A stretch of 27,950 bases of DNA from an uncultured Lachnospiraceae bacterium (GTDB lineage: Bacteria > Bacillota > Clostridia > Lachnospirales > Lachnospiraceae): assembly GCA_910585715.1 (NCBI GenBank), contig CAJUEX010000037.1, positions 5,188 to 33,137 on the forward strand, written 5' to 3'. The translations under genes and the position numbers were made by a program. Below are positions 1 to 7,671 of the stretch, one piece after another; position 1 is the stretch's first letter; every line of letters starts with the position of its first letter. Below the pieces are notes generated by a model, which saw only the letters and a program-made list of their open reading frames with translations, did no database searches and was not told the origin of the DNA.

Positions 1-783
1 GAAATGGAGTACATTGAGGGGAAGGTAAAGATAGAATACAATCCGGGAACGGTGCCGGGTACTATTGAAATAATTGCAGCATTTTTAAAGGAAGTTATTT
101 TTCACTGTGTATTTCATTTCGGGGAAGAATTGGAGGATCTGACGGATTTTTTGGAATTTTTAGACAGCGGGGAAGATGTGACGCTGCCCAATATCTATTC
201 CTATATTGCGGGTGAGCTGGAAATGGAAATACCCCCTGAAAGGCAAAAGCTGTTTGGCGGAAGTGATTTGGGAGATGCAAAAACGGAGGAGCCCTATATA
301 CAGTCCGCCCAGGGAGAAACCGGAGTTTTAGATGTAAGCTTTTGGCAGCATAATCAGGTTTTAAAGGAAGCTGACAAAATACAAAATGAAAAAAGAAACA
401 GCAAAAGAAATGATGAAACCGGACTGTTAGACGAGTCCTACTGGGACAGGGAAATACAACAGTTAAATTCCAAGAGGCTGAATAATAAGTCAAGTGCCTG
501 TCTTGTACATATTAGAAGCGGTCAGGAAATCCGCATACAAAAGGAAGTATTTGTAATAGGCAAGGATAAGGCGATTGCGGACTTAGTGCTTTCCAATAAG
601 ACAATCAGCAGAAAGCATGCGGAAATCATCACAAAGGGGACCCATTATTTTTTAAAGGACAACAATTCCACCAATCAGACATTTGTAGGGGGAAAGCCCA
701 TAAAGCCGGATACGAATGTGGAAATATTTTCAGGCTCCATTATCAGGTTCTCCAATGAGGAATACCGCTTTATGGTGAAGTAA
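1..783 (+). CDS. FHA-domain protein, 5'-truncated by the window (DUF6382-FHA-like)
   Basis: This is a cytoplasmic phosphopeptide-binding protein. Numbering from the first visible Met (base 4), residues about 165-259 form an FHA domain: the Gly-Lys turn at 186-187, S-R-x-H at 202-205 and the N-S-T-N loop at 221-224 are the usual phosphothreonine-pocket positions. The frame is open to base 1, and the first 70 residues (EGKVKIEYNPG and the helices after it) look like the end of a DUF6382-type domain, so the real start is probably upstream. The linker carries two copies of a short motif, ETGVLDVSFW (105-114) and ETGLLDESYW (138-147), which may be docking peptides. It heads a run of FHA, kinase and VWA genes, so a likely role is reading kinase marks that control the contractile machine downstream. 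The FHA call is firm; the N-terminal family is tentative. Confidence 0.8.
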   Translation, partial: EMEYIEGKVKIEYNPGTVPGTIEIIAAFLKEVIFHCVFHFGEELEDLTDFLEFLDSGEDVTLPNIYSYIAGELEMEIPPERQKLFGGSDLGDAKTEEPYIQSAQGETGVLDVSFWQHNQVLKEADKIQNEKRNSKRNDETGLLDESYWDREIQQLNSKRLNNKSSACLVHIRSGQEIRIQKEVFVIGKDKAIADLVLSNKTISRKHAEIITKGTHYFLKDNNSTNQTFVGGKPIKPDTNVEIFSGSIIRFSNEEYRFMVK

Positions 784-806
784 GCCATGGGCAGGAAAGG
801 AAACAT

Positions 807-1259
807 ATGGGAAATATTATTAATCTATGCATATTAGCAATCAATATCATAATTTTCATCTGCATAATCGTGCTGCTTGTGAAGCTGTCCGCAATAAATA
901 AGGCGTGTGCAAGAAAACTGGACAGTATTTCAAATCTTTGCAGTTTAATCAATCAGCAGGGCAGCCTGAAAAATGAACTTCCCAAAATGAAAGAGGAGCT
1001 GCTTTCCCAGATAAAGGGAGCCGTCTCCTCTGCAGTAGCCGAGCAGATGAAGCATGAAATAAAAGAGCTTCAAAAGGTAAATGAAAGAGAAAGCCAAAAA
1101 GAATATCAAATAGAAAATCACATGGAAACGGCCCGGCATACAATGGTAATGCCAAAGCCGGAAACGGAAAGAACCGGAATTATTTTATGCAGGAACTGTT
1201 ATAAGCCCTATTCTTTAGCAGAAAACAAATGTCCTCATTGTAACGCAAAAAGACGGTAG
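807..1259 (+). CDS. Membrane-anchored coiled-coil protein with C-terminal zinc ribbon
   Basis: This 150-residue protein has three parts. A hydrophobic helix at about residues 5-28 anchors it in the membrane. A charged, heptad-like helical stretch at about 50-110 is probably a coiled coil. The tail has two CxxC pairs (C128/C131 and C142/C145), a typical zinc ribbon ending in basic residues. Between coil and ribbon, the sequence HTMVMPKPETERTG holds Thr residues that could be kinase targets for the neighbouring FHA proteins; that is inference. The RBS AGGAAAGG lies six bases before the ATG, 23 bases after the FHA gene stop. No family recognised. The most likely role is a scaffold tying the signalling module to the membrane. 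Confidence 0.75.
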   Translation: MGNIINLCILAINIIIFICIIVLLVKLSAINKACARKLDSISNLCSLINQQGSLKNELPKMKEELLSQIKGAVSSAVAEQMKHEIKELQKVNERESQKEYQIENHMETARHTMVMPKPETERTGIILCRNCYKPYSLAENKCPHCNAKRR

Positions 1260-1276
1260 ATAAGAAAGGAATCATT

Positions 1277-1720
1277 ATGAAGCAGACATTGTATCAGGTT
1301 TTGGGCGTGCCGGAAAACGCAGACGCCGCCGCAATCAAAAATGCATTCCGTAAGCTGGCAAAAAAATATCATCCGGACGTGAATATCGGCAATGAACAGG
1401 CGGAAATAAAATTTAAGGAAATCAATGAAGCCTACAATATCCTGTCGGATGAGGTGAAAAAAAGAGATTATGACGCTTCTCTTCATCAGGGTCCTGAGAG
1501 CAGTGCCAAAGGGCAAAGCAGGGCGGGCGCCAAAAAGGCAAAAACCGCCTCAAGCCCCTTTGATATGAACTTTAAAATGAATTTTGATGATATCTGGGGC
1601 GTAAAGACGGAATTTTCCGGCGAGGAGCAATCGGATAAAAAGAAAAACACAAAAGCAGGACCGGACTTTATGAATGTAAATAAGCAATTTGCAAACTTCT
1701 TTGGTTTCGATCCTAAGTGA
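1277..1720 (+). CDS. J-domain (DnaJ-like) co-chaperone, type III
   Basis: Residues about 3-66 form a J domain with the diagnostic His-Pro-Asp at 32-34 and the helix IV end KKRDYDASL. J domains stimulate the ATPase of DnaK-type Hsp70s. There is no Gly/Phe-rich region, no CxxCxGxG zinc domain and no DnaJ C-terminal substrate domain, so it is a stand-alone J protein rather than housekeeping DnaJ. The rest is a low-complexity Ala/Lys-rich linker and a tail ending NKQFANFFGFDPK, which may be a docking peptide. The RBS AGAAAGGA precedes the ATG. It lies seven bases before the VWA gene. In this locus it may help assemble or disassemble sheath or regulatory complexes, since no ClpV-type unfoldase is visible; this is inference. 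Confidence 0.88.
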   Translation: MKQTLYQVLGVPENADAAAIKNAFRKLAKKYHPDVNIGNEQAEIKFKEINEAYNILSDEVKKRDYDASLHQGPESSAKGQSRAGAKKAKTASSPFDMNFKMNFDDIWGVKTEFSGEEQSDKKKNTKAGPDFMNVNKQFANFFGFDPK

Positions 1721-1727
1721 GGTAGAA

Positions 1728-3509
1728 ATGAACTTGTTGAGTAAAAGGGTGTATAAGAACATAAGAAAAACAATGTTGCTGTGCTTTATTCTGGTTACAG
1801 GCTTTTTCGGAAATACATTGAGCTGTCACGGAATGAACAATGGAGAGGGCTGCAGAATCGTAGTTGCGCTGGATGTAAGCGGTTCCATGGTCACTACGGA
1901 CGAAGACCGCCTTTCCATTGAGATGATACAGATGATGATAGATTTAAGCGACGTACAGGATGAAATAGCAGTGGTGGCATACAATGATTTCATTGTGTAT
2001 GAAAGCCCTCTTTTGTCCATGGATAAAAAGGAAAATAAGGAAAAGCTGAAAAATGATTTAGATCAAATCGTGTTCAGCGGTGAAACGGATAACGGTCTTG
2101 GAATGAAGACAGCAGTTGATATTTTAACTGAAAATACAAATGATTCTAAAAAATCTTATGTGCTCTTCATTTCAGACGGAAAGACGGACCTGGCAAACAG
2201 CCAGTCGGAAAGAACCGAACAGGAGTCCGAAAATGACTGGAATGACAGTGGTGAGGCTGCGCTGCAAAAGGGCATCAATATCAATACAATTTCTTTTGTG
2301 AATCAGTATTCCCAGGATACCAACCAGATGACTGTCATATCCACGAAAACAGGAGGAAGTTCCAGTGTTGTGGCAAATCCCCTGCAGTTTATGAAGGCGG
2401 TTACCCAGACATGGTTTTCTTATAAGGGAATGGATGAGCTTCTTATCAATACATCCAATACAAACAGCCGGCTTCAAAAGCTGGAGCTTGATATGAATCA
2501 GATAGAAACGGATCAGGCGCTTATTGTAACGGTTTCCACTGAAGTTTATAAGGATTTTGAGATGGTATATACGGACAATCAGCTGGAGCTGTTTAAAAAC
2601 AGACATTATGCCATTGCTAAAATTGATAATCCGGTGAAGGAAACACTGTATGCCATGTATTCTGGTGAAGCGGACGGGGTTTTGTTATGGTGCCTTGCGG
2701 ATGTGGGAGCAAAGCAGGAGGAAATACAGGAGCCCCCGGGGGAACCGGAAAAACAATTCTTTGCCCCTGTTGCAGAAAAAAGCATAAAGGAAGACTTATA
2801 TATTTCCAAAGGCAAAAAGGTACTGGATGTAAGCGCTTTATTTTCTGACCGGGACGGGGATATTGTCAAATATGAAATCGATATGCAAAAGGGCGTGCAG
2901 ATGTGTGCGGAGCTGAATGGAACCATGTTAGAGGTGGAACCGGCAAAGGATGAGCAGGTTACGATTGTTGTTACTGCAACGGATGCCTCCAACCAGAAGG
3001 CACAGACGGATATTGTATTTAACTGCATTCCCGGATGGAAGGAGCATTATACCCTGATTGTGGGAATTATAATTGCAGTTATTCTTGTGTTGACAGGCAT
3101 TGCCTGTCTGGGATTATACCGTTTCCTTTTTCCAAAGGAAGAGGAGAAGAAGCAGCCCTTTTACGGATATCTTCATGCCACCTTTATCGATTTAAAAAGT
3201 AAAAATGATATTCCAAGGCTTGTATTTGATTTGCGGGATTATTCCAGCGAAGGGATAACTTTAAAGGAGTTAATGCTTGGAGAGCAGATTCAAGAGGATT
3301 TGCCGGACATAGAAAAAATCTTCTTTTCTCCTGCAACGAAGCATTCCATCTACCTGCGGCATTCCAGTCAGGGCGGTGTTTTTGTGGAGGATGAGCTGCT
3401 TCCGAAAAATAAGGAAATAGAAATAGAATCCGGCACTACCATATACATTTCATTTGCCGAGAATGCTTCAGAATATGAATTACGATATGAAGCAAAGGGG
3501 ATAGCATAA
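1728..3509 (+). CDS. Exported VWA-domain protein with cadherin-like domain, TM helix and FHA-like cytoplasmic tail
   Basis: This 593-residue membrane protein has four parts. A signal sequence lies at about residues 12-33. An extracellular von Willebrand A domain (about 42-235) has a complete metal site: D49-x-S51-x-S53, T120 and D150 in FISDG. A cadherin-like domain follows (about 345-433, with the acidic DRDGD turn typical of calcium sites). One TM helix at about 441-468 leads to a 125-residue cytoplasmic tail that resembles an FHA beta-sandwich but lacks the Ser/Arg/His pocket. The start at 1728 is chosen because GTGAGG sits five bases upstream and places the signal sequence at the N terminus. 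An in-frame ATG at 1689 would overlap the J-domain gene and lacks an RBS. The protein could be an outside-in sensor: metal-dependent ligand binding outside, phosphosignalling inside. That role is inference. Confidence 0.87.
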   Translation: MNLLSKRVYKNIRKTMLLCFILVTGFFGNTLSCHGMNNGEGCRIVVALDVSGSMVTTDEDRLSIEMIQMMIDLSDVQDEIAVVAYNDFIVYESPLLSMDKKENKEKLKNDLDQIVFSGETDNGLGMKTAVDILTENTNDSKKSYVLFISDGKTDLANSQSERTEQESENDWNDSGEAALQKGININTISFVNQYSQDTNQMTVISTKTGGSSSVVANPLQFMKAVTQTWFSYKGMDELLINTSNTNSRLQKLELDMNQIETDQALIVTVSTEVYKDFEMVYTDNQLELFKNRHYAIAKIDNPVKETLYAMYSGEADGVLLWCLADVGAKQEEIQEPPGEPEKQFFAPVAEKSIKEDLYISKGKKVLDVSALFSDRDGDIVKYEIDMQKGVQMCAELNGTMLEVEPAKDEQVTIVVTATDASNQKAQTDIVFNCIPGWKEHYTLIVGIIIAVILVLTGIACLGLYRFLFPKEEEKKQPFYGYLHATFIDLKSKNDIPRLVFDLRDYSSEGITLKELMLGEQIQEDLPDIEKIFFSPATKHSIYLRHSSQGGVFVEDELLPKNKEIEIESGTTIYISFAENASEYELRYEAKGIA

Positions 3510-4396
3510 TGGAGCTGAATGTGAGTGATATGAATGTAAGCGACATTGCGCTTGCATCAAATACATTACTGCATAACCGATACCGGATAGATTCCATATA
3601 CTATTGGGGTCATACGGGCATTGTATATTTAAGCACGGATACTTTGCAGAATAAGACGGTGGTAGTAAAGGAGTACTGCCCCTACTATCTGGCAAACAGG
3701 GATATGGATAACTTAACCGTAATCTGCAAAGGAAAAACCTATGAAAAAAGCTTTCAACAGGCAAAAAAAGCCTTTGCAAAGGAATGCCTGATTGTGCAGA
3801 AAATGAGTAATCTGGACAAGCCTTACGTGGGCTGCACTCTGCAATATATTGATTATTTTCAAGAAAATGAAACTATTTACCTGGTAACGGAGCTGGTGGA
3901 AGGAAAGAGTCTGGAAGAATACATTCTGGAGGGGGATGATTTTTCCATACGGAACATTATGTTAAGTCTTGTAAAGATTACAAGGCAGATACATAAAAGA
4001 GGAATTATCCACAGGGATATCAAGCCTTCCAACATTATACTCACGGAGGAAGGGAAGGTGGTGCTGATTGATTTTGGCTCCGCCTGTTACAGAAAAGAAG
4101 AAAACGCAGATGTGGTATTTGTCAGCAGAGGTTTTTCTGCTCCAGAGTTGTACCAGAATCAGAAATCCGATTATGGAACAGATATTTACAGCATAGGCGC
4201 CCTGCTATATTATTTGCTGACAGGCTATATGTTGTCGGCGGCAAACGAAATAGAAAATGACAAAGATGTCCCGCCTATATCCGAATTTATTTCCATATCG
4301 GGCTATTTACAGCATTTTGTTATGAAATGCATACGGTTAAAAAGGAAGAAACGATTGCATAATTTAATTATTTTGCAATGGGTCTTAACTATATAA
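3509..4396 (+). CDS. Soluble Ser/Thr protein kinase (Hanks type)
   Basis: A catalytic kinase domain fills this 295-residue protein. Visible motifs are the nucleotide loop around GHTGIVY, the ATP-anchoring K54 in VVVKEYCP, the helix C E92, catalytic HRD at 168-170 in IHRDIKPSN, DFG at 188-190 and APE near 211-213. All key residues are present, so it should be active. There is no TM helix and no PASTA domain, unlike PrkC-type kinases. The start overlaps the VWA stop by one base (TAATG), so translation is probably coupled. It likely phosphorylates Thr residues read by the FHA proteins here, a PpkA-like job. The last 15 residues look atypical: a single added T near 4375 would give an alternative tail AMGLNYIK, so a small frameshift or strain variation is possible. 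Confidence 0.93.
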   Translation: MELNVSDMNVSDIALASNTLLHNRYRIDSIYYWGHTGIVYLSTDTLQNKTVVVKEYCPYYLANRDMDNLTVICKGKTYEKSFQQAKKAFAKECLIVQKMSNLDKPYVGCTLQYIDYFQENETIYLVTELVEGKSLEEYILEGDDFSIRNIMLSLVKITRQIHKRGIIHRDIKPSNIILTEEGKVVLIDFGSACYRKEENADVVFVSRGFSAPELYQNQKSDYGTDIYSIGALLYYLLTGYMLSAANEIENDKDVPPISEFISISGYLQHFVMKCIRLKRKKRLHNLIILQWVLTI

Positions 4397-4428
4397 AATA
4401 ATAAAATGCAAAAGAAAGGAAGGAAAGA

Positions 4429-6606
4429 ATGGAAATTATTACACAAACCAATCGAACAATGCTTTTTGAGGAGATTAATCCGGAAAAGCAGAATCTTTTA
4501 TCAATTATGGGGGATGCAAAGGATTTGGACAGTCTGGACGACGCAACAGTGCAGGAAATTCATGAGCACCTGCTTGTGAAGAACTTTGATGAATTTCTGG
4601 ATAAGTTCTCGCCGGTGGTCTATTCGTTTTTTAACGCCAATACCCAAAGCGTTTTATACACCCTTGAAAAGCCTACATCCATACCGGAGGAGTTTATTTC
4701 AGAAATTCCTTTAAATAAGCAGAACGATTTTCTGAACATGCTCTTTACGCTGATTGATACAAAAAGGGCGCAGGGGTTAATCAATGTTGATTTTAAGTTT
4801 GACAAAATTCTGGACATGATTTCTCCCAAAAAGGTTATGCGGGATATTAAGCAGGTTCGTAAGGAAATCCATTATTTATATGAAAAATACGACAAGTTAG
4901 AGGACGGAGACCCGAAGAAGCTGGATATTGGCGATAAGTTAAATTACAAGTTTGAAGAGGCAAGCCAGAACTACAATAACGTTATGGCAATGCTGCCCCT
5001 TGCTATTGAGGATATTAAAACAAGACTGCTTTTGACCCAGTCCGCAGGGCAGAAACAGGAGGAGAAACTGAAGCTGGGTATGCTGTCCATGGGAGAAAAC
5101 GGGGAGCTGAAGGTTTTGGAGGCTCCGAAAAAGGATAAGAAAGAGCTGCTGGCATTAACCACTACAGATACCAACACTGGTTTAATAGCTGCCTTTGAGG
5201 ATGATTACGATGCCATCAACGAAGAGCCTTCCGATTATGTGAGAAGCCTGGTTGTGCGTACTTTCTGTCCGTTAACAGCCGTTGTGGATGATGATGTGGA
5301 TACGGAGTTAGAGGTAAATAACTATAATACATATCTGGAGTTTTATAAAAAGGCTAAGGATGATTTTGTAAAAACAGTGAAGCCGTTAGTGGAAAAGCTC
5401 ATTGGCGTAAAGATGTTCTTTGACCAGTATCAGACAAAGCAGAGAGGAATGACCCCTACCCTGCTTGTAACAAATGTAAAACTGGATATGTTAGTGAGCA
5501 CCATGAATATCGGCAGATTGAGAACTTATTTAAACACAGTCAATGCAAAAAATAATTATGACAATACGGTATGGCTTGGAATCGTGCCGGATATCGAGAT
5601 GGATACGGCAAACGGAAGACAGGTAAAGCGCCAGCGTTTTAAAGGAAATGTAAAGGCGGATAAGGCGCAGGGCAACACCATGGAGTCCCTGACCACTCTG
5701 CTGGATACTACCAAGGATTACAGAATTCAGATTTTCTACAGCTTCCAGACAGGGGAAGACACTACCTTTAACTATGTGGCAACTTCAGGGGTGGAGCGGT
5801 TTATTGATAAGTCCATGGTGCTTACCAAAAAGGATTACAGCGAATTTGTCTCCTGCGCACTTCCAAACTTTACGGTTGTTCCAAAGGAAAAATCGGAAGT
5901 CATCATTGACAACCGCATGATGGTAACAGAGGAAGGCGGCGTGGTCCTTTCCAAGGAAAGGGAAGACATTCTCAAACTGTGGATAGAAGGAGTGTATGTG
6001 GGCGCCGCATATGTGGCGGCAGGTATTGTGGCAGCGTACCAGTGTCCGGATTATCTGAGAGAGTTTTACTCCAATGTAACGCCCAAGTATCCGGGAATCC
6101 GTTATGATATTGAAGCTTCCGACCATTCCCTTCGGACCATTACCACTATGGCAAAGGAAATTACCGGATTTACCAATACCATTAAAAATATTATCAATCA
6201 AAAGGGCTTTGGATTTGTTTTTGCTTCCGAAAACAGTCAGGTACAGGGAAGGGAAGTAAAGAACATCACCGTTTATAAAGCAAGGACCATGGCAATTGTG
6301 GACGAGAATTATGATTCTCTTTATAAGACCATGGTAAGCACATATATTGAAAGAATCCTGCGGTTTATGACAAATGACTTTAAGCAGGAAAACGTTACAA
6401 GGTTCTTCAGCAATCATCCACAGAGCCAGAAGTCCCTCTGGCAGGCGGATAAGGACTTTATCAATGCCATCACTCAGGAAGGGGACGAAATCGACAGCAT
6501 TATTGATGAAAGGACAAATGACTGCAACATCAAGCTTGGATTCAACGGAAATGTTAAGAATCTTAAGGTTACGGTTACAAAAGGCACATCAGGGGCTGCA
6601 AACTGA
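4429..6606 (+). CDS. TssC/VipB-like contractile sheath protein with long N-terminal region
   Basis: This 725-residue cytoplasmic protein is probably the contractile sheath subunit. The support is its C-terminal third: VYVGAAYVAAGIVAAYQ, then YKARTMAIVDENYDSLYKTM and a tail that reads like the last strand region of phage and T6SS sheaths, plus its place directly upstream of two tube genes. TssC is usually near 500 residues and TssB near 165. No separate TssB is seen here, so the first 270 residues could supply that part or an added regulatory domain. A charged linker (about 205-245) separates the N-terminal helical region from the sheath-like core. A strong RBS (GAAAGGAAGGAAAG) precedes the ATG, fitting a highly expressed structural protein. 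Family assignment is from pattern and context, not a search. Confidence 0.62.
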   Translation: MEIITQTNRTMLFEEINPEKQNLLSIMGDAKDLDSLDDATVQEIHEHLLVKNFDEFLDKFSPVVYSFFNANTQSVLYTLEKPTSIPEEFISEIPLNKQNDFLNMLFTLIDTKRAQGLINVDFKFDKILDMISPKKVMRDIKQVRKEIHYLYEKYDKLEDGDPKKLDIGDKLNYKFEEASQNYNNVMAMLPLAIEDIKTRLLLTQSAGQKQEEKLKLGMLSMGENGELKVLEAPKKDKKELLALTTTDTNTGLIAAFEDDYDAINEEPSDYVRSLVVRTFCPLTAVVDDDVDTELEVNNYNTYLEFYKKAKDDFVKTVKPLVEKLIGVKMFFDQYQTKQRGMTPTLLVTNVKLDMLVSTMNIGRLRTYLNTVNAKNNYDNTVWLGIVPDIEMDTANGRQVKRQRFKGNVKADKAQGNTMESLTTLLDTTKDYRIQIFYSFQTGEDTTFNYVATSGVERFIDKSMVLTKKDYSEFVSCALPNFTVVPKEKSEVIIDNRMMVTEEGGVVLSKEREDILKLWIEGVYVGAAYVAAGIVAAYQCPDYLREFYSNVTPKYPGIRYDIEASDHSLRTITTMAKEITGFTNTIKNIINQKGFGFVFASENSQVQGREVKNITVYKARTMAIVDENYDSLYKTMVSTYIERILRFMTNDFKQENVTRFFSNHPQSQKSLWQADKDFINAITQEGDEIDSIIDERTNDCNIKLGFNGNVKNLKVTVTKGTSGAAN

Positions 6607-6669
6607 TTATAAGGTTATTAGGGGAAGATTCCTTAATAATAAATTGAATCAAGAATAAGGAGGAGAAAA

Positions 6670-7092
6670 ATGGGATTCAAGGTAAAAATCGAAGCAAAGG
6701 AAACAATTCAATTGGGTCTTGAAACAGTTGAAGCAGTAACATTTGACACAGATACGCCAAATGACAGCAATGCGCGTTCCACGGATTTGGGAATGAGCGT
6801 GCTGATTACCGGTAAGATTCGCGCAAATGTTATGGGAGTAGCAGATGAGACTGTAAAATTACCCACATGGGCATTAGTGCCTGCAGAAGATGCAACCTGC
6901 TATGGAAAAATTACTATCGAGGTAATTTCCGGCGGCAAGGTTGTAAGACAGATCATCATGGATACCGCATATGTGATTTCCTATAAGGAATTCTTTGGCG
7001 ATGAAAGTGGTGTAGGAACATTCGAGCTGTTAGTAAGACAGAAGAAAGACATGAATGGAACGGTTCAGTATCAGGGCGGTTTCGCATATTAA
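6670..7092 (+). CDS. Hcp/tail-tube-like protein 1
   Basis: This 140-residue all-beta protein starts with GFKVKIEA and ends with YKEFFGDESGVGTFELLVRQKKD. The pattern of a small beta-barrel with a conserved YKE...GTFEL C-terminal hairpin, and the position just after the sheath gene, fit the inner tube protein of contractile systems (Hcp, gp19). The ATG has an ideal AAGGAGG RBS five to six bases upstream, consistent with a major structural product. It is paralogous to the next gene, roughly 45% identical by eye over its full length. The 63-base gap before it contains no gene. It probably forms stacked hexameric rings inside the sheath. What else it could be: another tail-tube-like fold such as a tube initiator. 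Confidence 0.65.
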   Translation: MGFKVKIEAKETIQLGLETVEAVTFDTDTPNDSNARSTDLGMSVLITGKIRANVMGVADETVKLPTWALVPAEDATCYGKITIEVISGGKVVRQIIMDTAYVISYKEFFGDESGVGTFELLVRQKKDMNGTVQYQGGFAY

Positions 7093-7111
7093 GTAGGAGG
7101 AGGAAAGAAGA

Positions 7112-7528
7112 ATGGGATTCATTTTAAAAGTTGATGGTGGAATTGATTTGGGAGTTGAAACTGTCAAAACAGTGGATTTTTCTGTTGATACACCAAAGGA
7201 TTCTAACGCAAAGACAACAGATATCGGCGTGACCTTAAAGGTAACGGGCAAGATTCTCACCATGCTGGATGACGGCACCGAAGGAACGGTGGATTTGGCT
7301 TTATGGTCTATGATTCCGGCTGAAAAAGCGGACTGCTACCGCAATGTGATGGTACAGGTTACGGCAGCAGGCCAGGTTGTAAGAGAATATACACTGCCAA
7401 ACGCATTTGTCGTTGATTATAAGGAGTTATACGACGATACGGAAGGCGTTGGTACATTCGAGTTAATTGTAAAACAAAAGAAGGATAAAATCAAGACAAC
7501 CGCAATTACCGGCGGATATGGTGCGTAA
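7112..7528 (+). CDS. Hcp/tail-tube-like protein 2 (paralogue)
   Basis: This 138-residue protein aligns end to end with the preceding tube protein. Shared blocks are ETV near residue 20, DTP-DSNA, TGKI, the W-x3-PAE-x-A-x-CY segment, YKE and GVGTFEL-V-QKKD. The C-terminal tip and one loop (about 53-58) differ. The RBS GTAGGAGGAGG precedes ATG. Two different tube subunits suggest either a hetero-oligomeric or layered tube, or one true tube protein plus a tube initiator or terminator next to the baseplate. It is the last gene before the longest gap in the window. Confidence 0.65.
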   Translation: MGFILKVDGGIDLGVETVKTVDFSVDTPKDSNAKTTDIGVTLKVTGKILTMLDDGTEGTVDLALWSMIPAEKADCYRNVMVQVTAAGQVVREYTLPNAFVVDYKELYDDTEGVGTFELIVKQKKDKIKTTAITGGYGA

Positions 7529-7547
7529 GAACGCATGAGCTGAGCCA

Positions 7548-7642
7548 GGCGGAAATCCGCCCCTCGCCGCAGGCGGCTTTAAACGGACGGATTCCCGCAG
7601 GGTTTTTCACTTACGGTGCATGGGGAGGTTCCATGCGCCGTA
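7548..7642 (+). promoter_or_regulatory. Cluster of three inverted repeats between tube genes and second signalling block
   Basis: The 143-base gap 7529-7671 is GC-richer than its surroundings. It contains three palindromes: GGCGGAAATCCGCC (7548-7561), GCCGCAGGCGGC (7566-7577, followed by TTT) and a long stem TACGGTGCATGG (7612-7623) pairing with CCATGCGCCGTA (7631-7642) with one G-T pair and a 7-base loop. None is a textbook terminator, because the last stem is followed by an A-run, not a T-run. The likely function is partial termination or mRNA stabilisation, giving higher expression of sheath and tube than of downstream genes. No clear promoter was seen. Confidence 0.5.
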
Positions 7643-7671
7643 TAAAAAAATGGCAATAGAGGGTAAATAAA

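Noticed and set aside
1689..1727. Earlier ATG for the VWA gene
   Set aside because: It overlaps the J-domain gene by 32 bases, has no RBS, and would put 13 residues before the signal sequence.
5785..6417. Minus-strand open frame opposite the sheath gene
   Set aside because: It is antisense to a well-supported gene with strong RBS; no domain or RBS on this strand.
7612..7650. Rho-independent terminator
   Set aside because: The stem is good but is followed by an A-run on the + strand and is preceded by Ts, the opposite of either terminator direction.
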